From an uncultured Eggerthellaceae bacterium (GTDB lineage: Bacteria > Actinomycetota > Coriobacteriia > Coriobacteriales > Eggerthellaceae), in assembly GCA_903789415.1 (NCBI GenBank), contig CAIFEG010000008.1, positions 1-64,000 on the forward strand: a DNA stretch of 64,000 nt, given 5' to 3'. Positions 44,222 to 52,369 of the stretch are shown here, piece after piece. The translations under genes and the position numbers were made by a program. Numbering within the stretch: position 1 is the stretch's first letter; every line of letters begins with the position of its first letter. The notes below the pieces were generated by a model, which worked only from the letters and a program-made list of their open reading frames with translations, made no database searches and was not told the origin of the DNA.

Positions 44222-45063
44222 AACGTCTGCTTGTCGTCGTTGACTACCAAAATGATTTAGTGTCTGGTCCGCTTGGTTTTCCTCAAGCAAAAAAAATCGA
44301 TAAAAAAATTGCCGATAAAATCATGCAATACCATACCAACCATGATGTTGTTGGGTTTGCCCTGAACTATCACACCAGAAAGTACCTCGGCACGCAGGAA
44401 GGGCAATATTTGCCTATTCTGCACTGCATCGAAGGTACTGAAGGCGCGGAACTTTATGGGGAAACAGGAAAGGTGCGTAAAGAGCAGGATCGCCAATTTG
44501 AATCTTCGACATTTGGTGCGGCTTCCTTCTTCCGTCATCTCGATAATGCCCAGCGTTCTGCTGCACACGCAAACGTAAAAGCATTTCGAAGCATTGAGCT
44601 GGTAGGAATCGTAACAAACACATCCTTGCTGGCCGATGCCATACTCGCAAAAACCGCATGCCCGGAAGTACCTATCTATGTGGATGCATCTTGTGTTGCT
44701 TCTCCAAGCCGAAAGGCGAATGAAGAAGCCCTGGACATCATGGAAAGCATGCAGATTATCGTTACGAATCGCCGTCAAAAGGCAAGTGCGATTGGCCCCT
44801 GGGCGCTTGATGCGACAAATGCACAAAAGCCGCTGAAGAAAGCATCCTCGGATGCTTCACCTTCTCATTCGGCAAGTGTCTTTCTTGATGATACCGACAT
44901 CGAGAACTTGAAAAACTCTGGGTCGGATGCCTCGATAAAGCACAGCGCAACGAAGCGTAACCCTGCATATACGGGAACTGCAGACATCACGGTGCCTGAC
45001 GGAGTCTCGGCAAGCGAAGATTCGACGGCACCAATGAAGCCAATTTCAAACGACGACGAATAA
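44218..45063 (+). CDS. Isochorismatase-fold protein, probably without the catalytic Cys
   Basis: The first ~190 of 281 residues follow the isochorismatase/nicotinamidase fold: LLVVVDYQNDLVSG with the expected Asp, FALNYHTRKY, then ELVGIVTNTSLLADAI. In active family members the last segment reads GxxTDxC; here the Cys position is Ser (TNTS), and the usual catalytic Lys before the SAF motif is also not evident (RQFESSTFGAASFF). It may be a binding or regulatory pseudoenzyme. The C-terminal ~85 residues are a low-complexity Ser/Asp/Ala tail. Overlap with the TrpR-family gene indicates joint function. The substrate, if any, is unknown. Confidence 0.75.
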   Translation: MKRLLVVVDYQNDLVSGPLGFPQAKKIDKKIADKIMQYHTNHDVVGFALNYHTRKYLGTQEGQYLPILHCIEGTEGAELYGETGKVRKEQDRQFESSTFGAASFFRHLDNAQRSAAHANVKAFRSIELVGIVTNTSLLADAILAKTACPEVPIYVDASCVASPSRKANEEALDIMESMQIIVTNRRQKASAIGPWALDATNAQKPLKKASSDASPSHSASVFLDDTDIENLKNSGSDASIKHSATKRNPAYTGTADITVPDGVSASEDSTAPMKPISNDDE

Positions 45064-45111
45064 GAGTTAATGGTTCGCAGCAGTCCCGTCATGGTGTGGC
45101 ATGTCTCAAAC

Positions 45112-45160
45112 GATGGAGCACAAGCTCCACGATGGTGCCCTAAAACGATGGGGCACCATG
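45112..45160. terminator. Paired hairpins between convergent genes
   Basis: TGGAGC/GCTCCA (45114-45129) and ATGGTGCCC/GGGCACCAT (45132-45159) form two adjacent stems between the isochorismatase-fold gene and the convergent NUDIX gene. There is no clear T-run, so this is a weak terminator call. Confidence 0.45.
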
Positions 45161-45183
45161 ATTCAAGTGATCGTGCGCTATAG

Positions 45184-45849
45184 TTAAATTTCTTGCATCA
45201 ACCGCGGGAGTTCGCCCGAAAAGGTCTCAATAACAAGTTGCGCACGCATATCAAAAAGCAGTGTGTTTGTGGCAAGGAAGGTTTTCGCCTCGTCGCGAGT
45301 AAGGGTAAAACACACAATGCGTTCATGTGCTTCTTGATGCGATTCGCCGGGGTTGTTTTGTACGCGCACCACAACAAGCTGGACGGTTTCAGAGGTCATT
45401 CCCGCAGAGGAGAATCCCACCTGCCGAAGCACATGCAGCTTGGGGTTTCCGCTCGCGTCGCATACCGGTTCGTATCCCGTTTCCTCTTTGAGCTCGCGTA
45501 CCGCAGCTTGGCTGGGGGTCTCGCCTTCGTCGACGAGCCCTGCGGGAAGTTCAATACACCATGCATTTAAGGGATAGCGAAATTCTCTGTTTAGGACCAG
45601 ACGTCCATCTTCGGTTATTGCGATAAGTGCAATTGCATCGGGCCGTGGCTCATGGGTGCCTTCCGCATTTGCTAAAAGTTCTGTGCGATATGCCTGTTGG
45701 TCTTTACGAGCAACACTTTCATATGAAAAAATATGAGGGTTACCATCTGATGCATCGCCGAAGCGGTACGTTAGAACATATTTTTTTAGCCAGCCATCAC
45801 TTACTTGGGAGATTTTCTCAAGTTCTGGTGTAGAAATTGAATGAGCCAT
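45184..45849 (-). CDS. NUDIX hydrolase, ADP-ribose pyrophosphatase-like
   Basis: The 221-aa protein has a complete Nudix box at 104-126 (GLVDEGE, then REL-x-EETGY), which binds the metal and carries the catalytic Glu residues. The preceding strand [21 protein letters not shown] is that of the ADP-ribose/NDP-sugar group. An N-terminal ~45-residue domain with [20 protein letters not shown] differs from the usual start. The physiological nucleotide substrate cannot be determined. It is a single gene, convergent with the isochorismatase-fold gene and divergent from the glycosyltransferase. Confidence 0.88.
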   Translation of the reverse strand: MAHSISTPELEKISQVSDGWLKKYVLTYRFGDASDGNPHIFSYESVARKDQQAYRTELLANAEGTHEPRPDAIALIAITEDGRLVLNREFRYPLNAWCIELPAGLVDEGETPSQAAVRELKEETGYEPVCDASGNPKLHVLRQVGFSSAGMTSETVQLVVVRVQNNPGESHQEAHERIVCFTLTRDEAKTFLATNTLLFDMRAQLVIETFSGELPRLMQEI

Positions 45850-45935
45850 AGTATGCCTTTCAAAAAGGGAATGCCGAAGTGTGCATGTACATATACCAAT
45901 TTAGATTGTATGCCGGTCTAGGGAGGCTTCATTAG

Positions 45936-47225
45936 ATGAATCCACTTATTATTATTCCCACATTTGTGACTGCCGGTATGCAGGCAAATGCGCACGCTCC
46001 CGTAACGCAGCGATATGACCATCCTAATTTGGTGGGGCACACGGGGAATCTCTCTCGATGCCTTGCCTCTCTTTCGCAATTATCGAATGTTGGCATGATT
46101 GCGGTGCTTGTTGCAGGCGAAAAGAAAATTGCGCTTCAGGCTGCCTCAAAGGTACAGGGGGCGGTAGAAAATTTCCCCATGCTTCGTGTCATGGTAGTCG
46201 GACCGATCGAAGAGGCTCTTGTCCAGCAGCGTATTAAACAGCTCAACGTGGGTAATCTCGAATTTGAGGTAGGTCTTTCTGGCTATTCTGCAGTGCGAAA
46301 CCTCGGCTTGGTTATTGCGTGTACCTTAGGTTTCGACTCCGTCGTTTTTTTGGACGACGACGAGGTTATTGACGACCCTGATTTTCTTACAAAAGGAATG
46401 TATGGTCTGGGAAAACTCACGCGTCATGGCATTCCTATTCTTGCAAAAACAGGCTACTACTTAAATGCACGCGGCACCTATCATTCGATGTCAAAAAGCA
46501 AATGGTACAACCATTACTGGCGCCAAGGTGAAGCATTCAACAAGTGGATTGACAAGGCTATGGCAGGTCCCCGCCTCATGCGCTCAAATCACGTGTGCGG
46601 TGGCTGTTTGGCAATGCATCATGCGGTGTTCACCCGTTTGGCGTTCGACCCGTGGATTGCACGTGGCGAAGATCTCGATTACATGCTGAACTTGCGCATG
46701 TATGGATCCGATATTTGGTTTGATAACCAGTGGCGACTTCGTCACTTACCTCCGCGTCAGAGAAGCGAAGGTCTGCGCTTTCGTCAGGATATTTTCCGTT
46801 GGCTCTATGAGTATCGAAAGATGGAATTTAGCCGCACGCAAATCGATTTACAGCAGGTTAAACCCAAATCACTTGAGCCTTATCCGGGTCCTTTTTTGGA
46901 ACCAGGTATCACCAAACGCATCAAGCGTACCGCTCTTTTGCGCAGCATCGGGCGTCCCGATAAGAAGGGCTATCGTGCTGCCGTGAGGGCTGCGACGCAT
47001 GAAGCGTCAACATACGCAGAGGAAAACTGCGAAAAATACTTTGAATTTCAACATGTCTGGCCTACACTCATGCAGCGTATTGAAAATGATCAAACGCTCC
47101 AAACATGGCTCTACCAGGCTATCAATGTTCACCTTCCTCGGGGTGAGCAACCGGTGACGCAGGCTCCGGCTGCAAACATTGATCCGGGGAAAACAAGCGA
47201 AATCCGTCTGAATCTGGATGATTAA
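45936..47225 (+). CDS. Glycosyltransferase family 2-like protein
   Basis: 429 aa. It starts with the GT-A strand LIIIPTFVTAG and shows a metal-binding acidic cluster FLDDDEVIDDP (Asp140-142). Later come CGGCLAMHHAVF and GEDLDYMLNLRMYG, resembling the acceptor-side ED motif of GT2 enzymes. No membrane segment is visible. The sugar donor and acceptor are unknown; wall or exopolysaccharide synthesis would fit. GGGAGG lies 10 nt before the ATG. The gene ends at the start of the TauE-like gene, suggesting one operon with it and the following two-component pair. Confidence 0.75.
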   Translation: MNPLIIIPTFVTAGMQANAHAPVTQRYDHPNLVGHTGNLSRCLASLSQLSNVGMIAVLVAGEKKIALQAASKVQGAVENFPMLRVMVVGPIEEALVQQRIKQLNVGNLEFEVGLSGYSAVRNLGLVIACTLGFDSVVFLDDDEVIDDPDFLTKGMYGLGKLTRHGIPILAKTGYYLNARGTYHSMSKSKWYNHYWRQGEAFNKWIDKAMAGPRLMRSNHVCGGCLAMHHAVFTRLAFDPWIARGEDLDYMLNLRMYGSDIWFDNQWRLRHLPPRQRSEGLRFRQDIFRWLYEYRKMEFSRTQIDLQQVKPKSLEPYPGPFLEPGITKRIKRTALLRSIGRPDKKGYRAAVRAATHEASTYAEENCEKYFEFQHVWPTLMQRIENDQTLQTWLYQAINVHLPRGEQPVTQAPAANIDPGKTSEIRLNLDD

Positions 47226-47226
47226 T

Positions 47227-48039
47227 ATGTCCGTGACCCTTTTTATTATCGTTGCTCTTGTAGGTGTAGTCGTTGGTATCCTCTCTGGTCTTTTAGGTAT
47301 TGGCGGCGGAATGATTATGGTACCGCTGTTCCGTCTTATTTTCGGACTGTCTCCTCTGCAGGCAACGGGCACATCGCTTTTAGCCATTGTTCCGACATCG
47401 CTTGCGGGACTCATTCAGCATCTGCGTCAGCATGACTTACTGGTCGTTTTAGGTGTTGCCTCAGGAATTGCTGGTGCATGTACATCACCGCTCGGCGTAC
47501 AACTTGCAGCAGCGTCTCCTGGCTGGCTTGTGATGCTTGTCGCTGCGATCGTCATCGCCTTTTCTGCGGTTAAAACGTTGAAGAAGGCAGTAAAGAGTCC
47601 CAAAAAGAGCACTTCATCGCAAGCATCTTCATCTACGCCACAATCTACAAGCGGCAACGAACTCATGGTAGATCCTCCTCATAAGCGTCAGATTCTCATG
47701 GGTATCCCTATTGGTCTTGTTGCTGGTGTGCTTTCGGGATACATCGGTGTCGGAGGCGGTTTTATTATGGTCCCGCTTTTTTCATCGCTGGTACATGCGA
47801 GCATGCGTCAGTCGACGGCCACCTCGCTTGTCTCAATTACGATTCTTGCCATCCCTGGGGCGATTCTGCAACTTTCATTAGGGAATGCGCAGCTGATGAT
47901 CGCACTTGCCATGGTCGTAGGATCAATCCCTGGTGCGATACTCGGTGCATATCTTGCGAAACGTATCAACGATCGTGCACTTCGTTTTGCATTTGGCGCT
48001 ATGCTTTTAGTAGCAGCAATTATGCTTGTTGTTAACTAA
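47227..48039 (+). CDS. TauE/SafE family membrane exporter
   Basis: A 270-aa membrane protein with two homologous halves. Each half begins with the family motif: GILSGLLGIGGGMIMVP and, after a Ser/Thr/Lys-rich cytoplasmic loop at about 122-152, GVLSGYIGVGGGFIMVP. Eight helices are likely. Family members move sulfite, sulfonates or other organic anions; the substrate here is unknown. An ATG at 47218 (overlapping the upstream stop) is equally possible as start; neither has a clear ribosome-binding site, which suggests translational coupling to the glycosyltransferase gene. Confidence 0.88.
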   Translation: MSVTLFIIVALVGVVVGILSGLLGIGGGMIMVPLFRLIFGLSPLQATGTSLLAIVPTSLAGLIQHLRQHDLLVVLGVASGIAGACTSPLGVQLAAASPGWLVMLVAAIVIAFSAVKTLKKAVKSPKKSTSSQASSSTPQSTSGNELMVDPPHKRQILMGIPIGLVAGVLSGYIGVGGGFIMVPLFSSLVHASMRQSTATSLVSITILAIPGAILQLSLGNAQLMIALAMVVGSIPGAILGAYLAKRINDRALRFAFGAMLLVAAIMLVVN

Positions 48040-48093
48040 GACGTTAGACATACGGCTTTCAGAAAGCGTTTACTTAACTGGCCAGGAGATATC

Positions 48094-49773
48094 GTGGATC
48101 CGCAACGCAAACAGCACATCACGCATAGGATGCTTCTTATAGCTTTGGGCATCATTGCTCTGATATCCGGTGTGCTTATTCTTCTGGGGTTTTCGCGGTT
48201 TACCTTTGAAAATAGTTTCATGGTCATTGAAGGCGTGGTGCTCACGGTTTGTGCGGTCCTTCTGGCGTATTTCTGGGTAGACCCTGATACGGTGCGCGCA
48301 CAGCAAACCGAAGAAATGCTCAATCTGTCTTCGAAAACACTTTCGCTTATCGACGAGGGCATAGATGAAAAAACAGCTCAGCAAATCTGTACGCTTTTGT
48401 TGCCTTCTATGCGTGCGAATGCCGTAGCGATAACTGATAGGAAGAAGATCTTAGGCTATGTCGGCGTTGATAGCGAGCATAACCCCATTGATGCGCCCAT
48501 CCACACCGAAGCAACGCATAAAACAATTGCCGATGGAAAAACACGGGTACTCCGCAGCGCCGAAGAGATTGGGTTTCCCTATCACACCGATAAAATTCAT
48601 GCTGCGATCATCGTCGCGCTTCATCAAAGCGGGAAAACAATTGGTGCCTTGAAGTTTTACTATGCCCGTCCGCGTTTGATCAACGATACACAGTTTTCTA
48701 TTGCCAAAGGCTTTGGTGATTTGCTTTCTACCCAAATTGCTGCGTCGGCGCTCGATGAACAGAAAAAGCTTGCCACATCGATGGAGCTCAAGGCGCTTCA
48801 ATCCCAGATCAATCCGCATTTCTTATATAACACCATCAATACCATCGCAAGTTTTATCCGTACGGATCCCTCAAAGGCGCGTGTTCTTTTGCGTGAATTT
48901 GCTACGTTTTACCGCAGCACGCTTGAAGATGATTCTGACCTTATTGCCCTTGAACGTGAACTTGAGCAGACACAACGGTATTTGCATTTCGAAATCGCGC
49001 GTTTTGGGGAAGAACGTTTAAACCTCACCTGCGATGTTCCCGACGACTTGAAGGATATTCTGGTCCCTTCATTTTTAATTCAGCCGCTGGTAGAAAATTC
49101 AGTCAAGCACGCCATGCGACCGGAAGGCTGCCTGCATATTTGCGTAAGCGCCACCCGAAATGGTGACGATCTTACCCTCAAGATTTCTGACGATGGAGTC
49201 GGCATGAGCGATGAGCAAGCAGCTGCCATCACCAATGCGCGCTCTTCGAAGGGCTCTTCAGCGGGTTTAGGTATGGCAATTAAGAACATTCATGATCGTG
49301 TGCATAACTACTATGGTGATGAATCATATATGCACGTGACCAGCAAAATCGGGGAAGGCACGTGCGTCACACTCTTTTTGAAAGATGCCTGCTCGAAATC
49401 CACCTATGAACGATTTATCCATATCAACCATGTTTCTGTAGAATCGCTTGCCCGCAGCAACTCTGAGAAGGACGATGATGAACTTCGGGGCCATTCTGAT
49501 GTACATCATTTGCTTAAGCGTTCTGTACGCGAAACGCGTGATGGCAACAACGATTCTGAACGTGAAGAGCAGGAGCATGAGGAATGGGAACATGGGGAAT
49601 ATGAGCATAAACCAGGCGAGCATCATGCGTTGCAGGACGACGCTCACCTGGAAGGCAAAATTTGTGTTACCCCTGCCGCACAGGGGATTCGCCCCCATAT
49701 CATTGTCGTAAAAGATCATTCTGATTCGGGTGCAGAATCTGATGCATCTTCTACAGAATCATCAAGTGATTAA
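48094..49773 (+). CDS. LytS/YehU-type sensor histidine kinase with long acidic-histidine tail
   Basis: 559 aa. Two membrane helices (about 12-34 and 42-64) are followed by a GAF-like sensor domain (about 85-220). The His_kinase domain has LQSQINPHFLYNTINTIASF with phosphoacceptor His242. The ATPase domain follows with LVENSVKHA, DDGVGM and GLGMAIKNI (to about 428). A tail of ~130 residues is unusual and includes a Glu/His/Tyr/Trp-rich run (EHEEWEHGEYEHKPGEHH) that may bind metal. GTG at 48094 follows AGGAGA. The LytTR regulator gene lies 145 nt downstream. The cognate signal is unknown; the family often controls wall or carbon-source responses. Confidence 0.9.
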   Translation: MDPQRKQHITHRMLLIALGIIALISGVLILLGFSRFTFENSFMVIEGVVLTVCAVLLAYFWVDPDTVRAQQTEEMLNLSSKTLSLIDEGIDEKTAQQICTLLLPSMRANAVAITDRKKILGYVGVDSEHNPIDAPIHTEATHKTIADGKTRVLRSAEEIGFPYHTDKIHAAIIVALHQSGKTIGALKFYYARPRLINDTQFSIAKGFGDLLSTQIAASALDEQKKLATSMELKALQSQINPHFLYNTINTIASFIRTDPSKARVLLREFATFYRSTLEDDSDLIALERELEQTQRYLHFEIARFGEERLNLTCDVPDDLKDILVPSFLIQPLVENSVKHAMRPEGCLHICVSATRNGDDLTLKISDDGVGMSDEQAAAITNARSSKGSSAGLGMAIKNIHDRVHNYYGDESYMHVTSKIGEGTCVTLFLKDACSKSTYERFIHINHVSVESLARSNSEKDDDELRGHSDVHHLLKRSVRETRDGNNDSEREEQEHEEWEHGEYEHKPGEHHALQDDAHLEGKICVTPAAQGIRPHIIVVKDHSDSGAESDASSTESSSD

Positions 49774-49918
49774 AGTTGTTCGTGAAGCTTTGCTTGCGCA
49801 AATCCGGGCATATGGATAATGTTGAGTCCGTATGTATCGTATGAGAGTGGCCGTATTGCCTTATACTTAAAGATATTTAGTACTCTATCGTGCTTGGATG
49901 AGAAAAGGAGTGTGTGCA

Positions 49919-50632
49919 TTGCTGAAAGCGATCATTGCCGATGATGAGGCGCCAGCCCGTTCTGAGTTGAAATTTTTGCTTGATAAGCAGGGACAGGTTG
50001 ATGTCGTGGCGGAGGCATCCAGCGTGCGCGAGTGCATCGAAAAGCTCAAAACAAATCCTTGCGACGTGCTGTTTTTAGATATTAATATGCCTGATGCAAG
50101 CGGGCTTAAACTTGCAGAAGCCCTTCAGCAGATGAAATTTCCTCCTGCGGTCGTCTTTGTTACTGCATATAGCAAATTTGCTCTTGAGGGCTTTAAAGTT
50201 CACGCGGTCGACTATTTGGTGAAGCCCGTGGAAGAAGACCGCTTAGCCCAAGCAGTTGAGCGGGTAAAAGAGTACGTAAAACTGCATGCACAGTCTCAAA
50301 GCATGGAGCGCATTTCGGTCGATAAAGGCGGCAAAAAGGTTCTCATTCCTATTGATAGTATTCGCTACATCAAAGCGCACGATGATTACGCTTACCTCCA
50401 GACCGATAAGGACCGCTATTTCAGCACGTCAAGCCTGGCACAGCTCGAGAAACGTTTAGATGGCCATGGCTTTTTCCGCGTCCATCGCGGCTATCTCGTC
50501 AATCTGTCTTTAGTTACTGAAGTTGAATCAGTTTCTGGCGGCACACTGCTGCTTACCTTGGATTCGTGCGACGAAAAGGTTCCCGTAAGCCGTCGTCGTG
50601 TCTCGTCTCTGAAAAAGGCGCTCGGCCTTTAA
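49919..50632 (+). CDS. LytTR-type response regulator
   Basis: A receiver domain (ADDE at 7-10, phosphoacceptor Asp54 in LFLDINMPD, conserved VTAYSKFALEGF and YLVKPV) is followed by a LytTR DNA-binding domain: KKVLIPIDSIRYIKAHDDYAYL, then the FRVHRGYLVNLSLVTEVE segment. It pairs with the LytS-type kinase upstream. The start is probably TTG at 49919 with AAGGAG 9 nt upstream; the ATG at 49898 has no good site. That gives 237 aa. LytTR regulators bind direct repeats about 20 bp apart upstream of targets; none was assigned here. Confidence 0.9.
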   Translation: MLKAIIADDEAPARSELKFLLDKQGQVDVVAEASSVRECIEKLKTNPCDVLFLDINMPDASGLKLAEALQQMKFPPAVVFVTAYSKFALEGFKVHAVDYLVKPVEEDRLAQAVERVKEYVKLHAQSQSMERISVDKGGKKVLIPIDSIRYIKAHDDYAYLQTDKDRYFSTSSLAQLEKRLDGHGFFRVHRGYLVNLSLVTEVESVSGGTLLLTLDSCDEKVPVSRRRVSSLKKALGL

Positions 50633-50662
50633 TTTCGCATATAAACCGAAAGAAGGAATTTT

Positions 50663-52369
50663 ATGCTCAACGGTGATTTGGAGAAGCTTTATCCTTCGGC
50701 CAAAACATTGGTCAAAGATCATGTTGCAAGCCGCATTCATGCAAAAGATGCAACATTGTACGACTTTTCTGAAGACGCGCAGAAAACTGCAGAGAATTTC
50801 ATGGGGTGGGTAGATCTCGCATCGAACCCTCCTGTGTCGGTTGGATCGATTGTTGAATTTGCTGACAAAGTTATCGGTGACGGTATCCGCTCAATCATTT
50901 TGATTGGCGAAGGCGGATCAACGCAGGCACCGATGACCATCACAAAATATAACAAGGTGGACTCATCTATGGTTCGGTTCCGCACCATGGATTCTACGAG
51001 CGCGGTGCGTGTACGCGGAATCTTGTCCGAGTGCGACCCGGCAAGCACGCTGGTAATTACCAGTTCGAAGAGTGGAACGACCATCGAGTCTCGTTCGATG
51101 CTTAAAGCCGTTCAAGAGGTTTTCAGTGATGCCCTCGGGCGCGAAGAGATGATGCGTCACATGGTGGCAATCACCGACCCGGGTTCTGATCTGGAGCAAC
51201 TTGCGAAAAAAGAAAATTGGTTGGCCGTTTTTACCGGCGAGCCTTCCGTAGGTGGACGGTACTCGGCACTTTCTGTTTTTGGTCTGGTGCCCACCGCTCT
51301 TGTCGGTATCGACATGAACGATTTTATGGCGCATGCACGTGCGGCAGAGCGCAGTTGCAGCGAAGATTCTATCGATAATCCTGCAATTCAGCTTGCTGCC
51401 TTTTTGTATGACAACTATACGCAGGGTCGCGATAAATTCAGTTTCCTGACGCCCCAGCGTGGACGCGTTTTGGGCTTGTGGATTGAGCAGCTTGTTGCAG
51501 AAAGTCTCGGTAAGAACGGGAAAGGAATCTTACCGAACATCGAGGTTGACCCGCTTCTTCTTACGAAAGATCCCGGCGATCGTACCGCGATCATGTATCA
51601 GACCCAGACCGATCTTTGGGATGAGCGCAAGAACTTTGAAATGAGCTTGGCGTACATGGATACGGCGATCCCCCATATTACGTATCGTGTTGAGGGCGTG
51701 TCGGATCTGCCCGAGCACTTTATGATGTGGGAATACGCCATCGCGATGTGCGGCTATTTAATGAAGGTTTGCCCGTTTGACCAGCCTGATGTGGCATCGG
51801 CAAAGGCTGAAGTTTTAAGGATTCTCAATGACGGGCAGGTCAAGCCTGACTTTGTGCAAGACACCATCGGCTCAATGCAGATGGGTGATATCGAAGTTCG
51901 TCTTGGCGAATCGATGAAGGGCGTCACGAACCTCGAAGATGCGCTCAAAAAGCTGTTCGCGAGCATTCGCCCTGGCGACTATTTTGCTCTGAATGCATTT
52001 GTGCCGTTCACCGGTGAAGGTCGTCGTGAGGCACTCGAGCTCATTCGTCATGAGGTTGCCAAGCATTTTGGTGTCGTGTCCTGCCTTGAAGTTGGTCCGC
52101 GCTATCTGCACTCGACTGGTCAGCTGCAAAAGGGCGGCCCCAACAACGGTGTCTTTTTGATTGTTTCCGCCGACGAGCTCAAGGATATTCCGCTTTTCCA
52201 TGCAAAAGCGCCCAGCTTAGCCACGCTATCAAAGGCTCAAGCAGAAGGTGATTTGGTTACCTTGTCTTCCCGTGATCGCCGTGTAATCCATCTGCATCTT
52301 CCTGATAACTCGGGAATTATGCTTCGTCAACTGGGCGAAGTTGTTGAAAAGGTCCTTCGCGAACTATGA
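50663..52369 (+). CDS. pgi: Glucose-6-phosphate isomerase
   Basis: 568 aa with two SIS-type subdomains. Sugar-phosphate binding residues lie in ITSSKSGTTIES and GGRYSALSVFGLVP, and WIEQLVAESLGKNGKGILP carries the active-site Glu region. The wording of these motifs is close to the isomerase half of actinobacterial transaldolase-PGI fusion enzymes, but no transaldolase domain is attached here. It interconverts glucose 6-phosphate and fructose 6-phosphate in the cytoplasm. AAGGA precedes the ATG. Its stop overlaps the hypF start (ATGA). Confidence 0.9.
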   Translation: MLNGDLEKLYPSAKTLVKDHVASRIHAKDATLYDFSEDAQKTAENFMGWVDLASNPPVSVGSIVEFADKVIGDGIRSIILIGEGGSTQAPMTITKYNKVDSSMVRFRTMDSTSAVRVRGILSECDPASTLVITSSKSGTTIESRSMLKAVQEVFSDALGREEMMRHMVAITDPGSDLEQLAKKENWLAVFTGEPSVGGRYSALSVFGLVPTALVGIDMNDFMAHARAAERSCSEDSIDNPAIQLAAFLYDNYTQGRDKFSFLTPQRGRVLGLWIEQLVAESLGKNGKGILPNIEVDPLLLTKDPGDRTAIMYQTQTDLWDERKNFEMSLAYMDTAIPHITYRVEGVSDLPEHFMMWEYAIAMCGYLMKVCPFDQPDVASAKAEVLRILNDGQVKPDFVQDTIGSMQMGDIEVRLGESMKGVTNLEDALKKLFASIRPGDYFALNAFVPFTGEGRREALELIRHEVAKHFGVVSCLEVGPRYLHSTGQLQKGGPNNGVFLIVSADELKDIPLFHAKAPSLATLSKAQAEGDLVTLSSRDRRVIHLHLPDNSGIMLRQLGEVVEKVLREL

